NCBI GenBank assembly: GCA_900772625.1
Contig: CAAHEQ010000037.1
Span: 1 to 15,521, forward strand
Length of the DNA: 15,521 nt
Reading direction: 5' to 3'
Origin: Alphaproteobacteria bacterium
Lineage (GTDB): Bacteria > Pseudomonadota > Alphaproteobacteria > CAAHEQ01 > UBA3637
Within the stretch, counting starts at the first letter, position 1. The number at the start of each line of letters is the position of its first letter. Shown in pieces: positions 14,024 to 15,521 of this stretch. A program made the position numbers and the translations under genes. The notes under the pieces are model-generated. The model did not search any database and was not told the DNA's origin. It saw nothing but the letters and a program-made list of their open reading frames with translations.

Positions 14024-14049
14024 ATTTAAAATCCTTTAAAATAAATAAG

Positions 14050-14106
14050 TGGCTCAACTCCTCCAGGGGTGGTGGAGAGCCAGCGCTTTTTCCCCAATGG
14101 AAAAAG
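14050..14106 (-). promoter_or_regulatory. Structured 5' leader of rplY-pth
   Basis: Two hairpins lie between the promoter and the ribosome binding site. The first, at the transcript's 5' end, is an 8-bp stem, CTTTTTCC (14086-14093) with GGAAAAAG (14099-14106). The second pairs TGGCTC (14050-14055) with GAGCCA (14077-14082), extended inside by further C-G pairs. Ribosomal protein leaders often bind their own product; L25 autoregulation is a guess, since I could not see a 5S loop E mimic. Confidence 0.4.
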
Positions 14107-14113
14107 TTTTTCT

Positions 14114-14142
14114 TTTATACACCCGAAAGCAAAAAAAATCAA
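14114..14142 (-). promoter_or_regulatory. Sigma70 promoter of rplY-pth
   Basis: Minus-strand TTGATT (14137-14142) and TATAAA (14114-14119) are 17 bases apart. Start would be near 14107, just before the first leader hairpin. Confidence 0.65.
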
Positions 14143-14171
14143 GTACTTTTTTGGAAATATTTAAAGATAAT

Positions 14172-14542
14172 TTAAGAGAGGCTATAAGCTGGATTTTGTA
14201 ATCGACAATCATTCATCTAGAAGTTGGATTACTCCAACTTTCCTGCGACCTACCTATTGGACGGTATAGGAACAATACCTTGCGCACCAAAGCGCCGTCA
14301 CTTTCTTGGTCTTGCTTCAGATGGGGTTTACCGAGACCTTGACTTGTTGCCAAGCAAGCGGTGAGCTCTTACCTCGCCGTTTCACCCTTACCCTGCCTTG
14401 GACAGGGCGGTTTATTTTCTGTGGCACTCTCCCTCGACTCACGTCGGGCGGCCGTTAGCCGTCATCTTGTTCCTAGGAAGTCCAGACTTTCCTCTCGCCC
14501 GCCGTTTCCAGCCTTGAGCCAGCGATTGTCCGCCTCTCTTAA
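14172..14542 (-). ncRNA. rnpB: RNase P RNA, bacterial class A
   Basis: This is the catalytic RNA of RNase P, which cuts the 5' leader from precursor tRNAs. The ends form helix P1: 14172-14182 is complementary to 14532-14542 (AAGAGAGGC core). On the minus strand the conserved GAGGAAAGTC (14485-14494), GGGTAAGGGTGAAA followed by GGTAAGAGCTCACCGC, and AGATGAATGATTGTCG near the 3' end appear in the right order. The length of about 371 bases fits class A. Its own promoter lies directly upstream. The exact ends are inferred from P1. Confidence 0.95.
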
Positions 14543-14548
14543 GTGGCT

Positions 14549-14577
14549 AATATACCGCCAGCATAAGAAAAAGTCAA
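14549..14577 (-). promoter_or_regulatory. Sigma70 promoter of RNase P RNA
   Basis: Minus-strand TTGACT (14572-14577) and TATATT (14549-14554) are 17 bases apart. Transcription would begin near 14542, which is the predicted 5' end of helix P1, so promoter and RNA support each other. Confidence 0.8.
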
Positions 14578-14590
14578 GCAAAAAAATCCA

Positions 14591-14643
14591 TATGGGCGAT
14601 ATGTGTGATTTATCGCGACCACTCACAAAAACTTACGCCCATA
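14591..14643 (-). terminator. Second stem-loop after the cysteine-rich gene, with T7 tail
   Basis: TATGGGCG (14591-14598) is complementary to CGCCCATA (14636-14643). On the minus strand the 3' arm is followed by TGGATTTTTTT, which also forms the upstream edge of the RNase P promoter. The 37-base loop holds a minor GTGA/TCAC stem. It could be a back-up terminator insulating the RNase P gene. Apart from this, 14543-14640 shows nothing else. Confidence 0.4.
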
Positions 14644-14668
14644 AAAAAGGAGGGCTTACACCCTCCTT
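14641..14668 (-). terminator. Intrinsic terminator of the cysteine-rich protein gene
   Basis: AAGGAGGG (14647-14654) pairs perfectly with CCCTCCTT (14661-14668) around 6 bases, with TTTTTTAT following on the minus strand. It starts 18 bases after the stop codon of the cysteine-rich gene. Confidence 0.85.
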
Positions 14669-14686
14669 ATGACTACCCCTCAATCA

Positions 14687-15521
14687 TTATGGATCACAAT
14701 AAGAAGCAGTGCGTGGATTGCCAGATGTTGAACAAGTGCAGTAAGGGCTTCCGCTTGGATAGATTATGCAAAATTTACCATTTGAAACATATTTGCCCTC
14801 TGTTGTTTGTTGAACTGCCCCAGTTTTTGAATAAGAATTTTTTGTATACTCTGTAGAACAATAAGCAACACCACCATTTTCTCGTATTTTGGGCGAGGAA
14901 AAGTAAGCTTCCCAGTTAGTTTTAGCGTCATCAACTGCGGAATATATAAAGTGCTCTGATTTTGCATATATACCGCAGCAAGAGCCATTGATTGCTCCAC
15001 CGACTGTATATTTGGTAGATGCTGAGTACTCATAACTTCTGCTACCAGGAGAAGTTGAGGCTTTGTTTTCAATATCCTCCTTCACCTCACAACAAGCAAA
15101 CTTGTTTTTTGACCCGTCAGAATTGTAGTTCACAACGGCCGCATAGCTTGAATCTTTGCACTCGCACTTGCCGTTGTTGCACGTCATATTTGTGCCGCAA
15201 TCGTCATCGACTTTGCATTCGACTTCAACGCACGTATTGGCTTGCAACATATGGTCGTCATCGCAATTCGCGCACGAGCAATCCTCATTATAAGCCGTAC
15301 AAAATGGGATCTCTGGACAAGTTTGCTCTGGGATACAAGCCCCCGTTCCATCAACGACATATCCTTCATCGCAGCTGGCGCATTTACACGCATCATCGTA
15401 CATTCCACAATGCTCAATTGTTGGGCAAACGCAGCCGTTTTTGGCGGTATTAACGACTTTGGGTAACGTACACTCTGAACACGCGCCATTCGAGCAGAAG
15501 CCGTTCGTTCCGCAAGTCGCA
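14687..15521 (-). CDS. Cysteine-rich repeat secreted protein, C-terminal part (5' end outside window)
   Basis: The frame is open from the right edge to the TGA-type stop at 14687; no start is visible, and the Met at 15403 is internal because the same cysteine repeats continue upstream of it (CSNGACSEC, GCVCPTIEHC). About the first 130 visible residues are EGF/furin-like repeats, for example CKCASCDEGYVVDGTGACIP and CSCANCDDDHMLQANTC, spaced about 40 residues apart. The last 145 residues form a distinct domain with a CC pair (SCCGIYA) and a tail CTCSTSGNPRTASYC. Such proteins are exported and disulfide-rich, and repeats of this type are seen in large surface proteins of gut alphaproteobacteria. 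Ligand and role are unknown. A terminator follows at once. Confidence 0.75.
   Translation of the reverse strand, partial: ATCGTNGFCSNGACSECTLPKVVNTAKNGCVCPTIEHCGMYDDACKCASCDEGYVVDGTGACIPEQTCPEIPFCTAYNEDCSCANCDDDHMLQANTCVEVECKVDDDCGTNMTCNNGKCECKDSSYAAVVNYNSDGSKNKFACCEVKEDIENKASTSPGSRSYEYSASTKYTVGGAINGSCCGIYAKSEHFIYSAVDDAKTNWEAYFSSPKIRENGGVAYCSTEYTKNSYSKTGAVQQTTEGKYVSNGKFCIIYPSGSPYCTCSTSGNPRTASYCDP

Noticed and set aside
14086..14116. Plus-strand intrinsic terminator (CTTTTTCC hairpin followed by TTTTTCTTTT).
   Set aside because: No plus-strand gene lies upstream to be terminated; on the minus strand it forms the 5' end of the rplY leader, which is the better reading.
14361..14856. Plus-strand open frames of 103 and 83 residues.
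   Set aside because: The first is antisense to RNase P RNA and the second to the terminator and the cysteine-rich gene; neither has coding character.

Overview
The window reads as a chromosomal segment of a moderate-GC, probably host-associated alphaproteobacterium. The evidence for this is the fabD-fabG-acpP-fabF-mltG gene order, a DUF3126-type protein (a family known from alphaproteobacteria), a DusA-type Dus, an RNase J, a class A RNase P RNA, and secreted cysteine-rich and C-type-lectin-like proteins of the kind seen in uncultured gut alphaproteobacteria. The lineage is inferred from gene content only. No tRNA, rRNA, CRISPR array or transposase gene was recognised.

Layout. Positions 1-276 hold no convincing gene but contain GC-rich palindromic repeats. 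Positions 277-6465 (minus strand) form a housekeeping block that is transcribed right to left: fabD, fabG, acpP, fabF, mltG, then an RNase J gene. Extra promoters lie before acpP and before the RNase J gene. Together these genes make malonyl-ACP, carry out the reduction and condensation steps of fatty acid synthesis, and supply a peptidoglycan glycan-strand terminase. Positions 6589-9428 (minus) form a second operon: a DUF3126 protein, a 483-residue exported protein of unknown function, SufE, and a SHOCT-TM2 membrane protein. Two of its junctions are TAATG overlaps, and it ends at a clear terminator. dusA (plus, 9516-10460) diverges from this operon; its promoter places transcription start almost on the ATG. 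A small secreted proline-rich protein (plus, 10557-10916) follows, behind a near-consensus sigma70 promoter.

Positions 10917-12757 are the accessory part. Two related lectin-like genes point away from each other. The left one (minus) has lost its ATG and has a frameshift in a G6 tract. The right one (plus) is intact. Between them lie about 860 bases with seven GC-rich hairpins of one family and a 129-base element with 23-base terminal inverted repeats. The same repeat family recurs at the left edge of the window.

Positions 12791-14163 (minus) are rplY-pth (ribosomal protein L25 and peptidyl-tRNA hydrolase) with a structured leader. RNase P RNA (minus, 14172-14542) follows with its own promoter. 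The right edge is the 3' end of a large cysteine-rich secreted protein gene (minus) that runs out of the window.

The best candidate for something undescribed is the palindromic repeat family around the lectin-like genes. Both strands of some copies spell similar short peptides.
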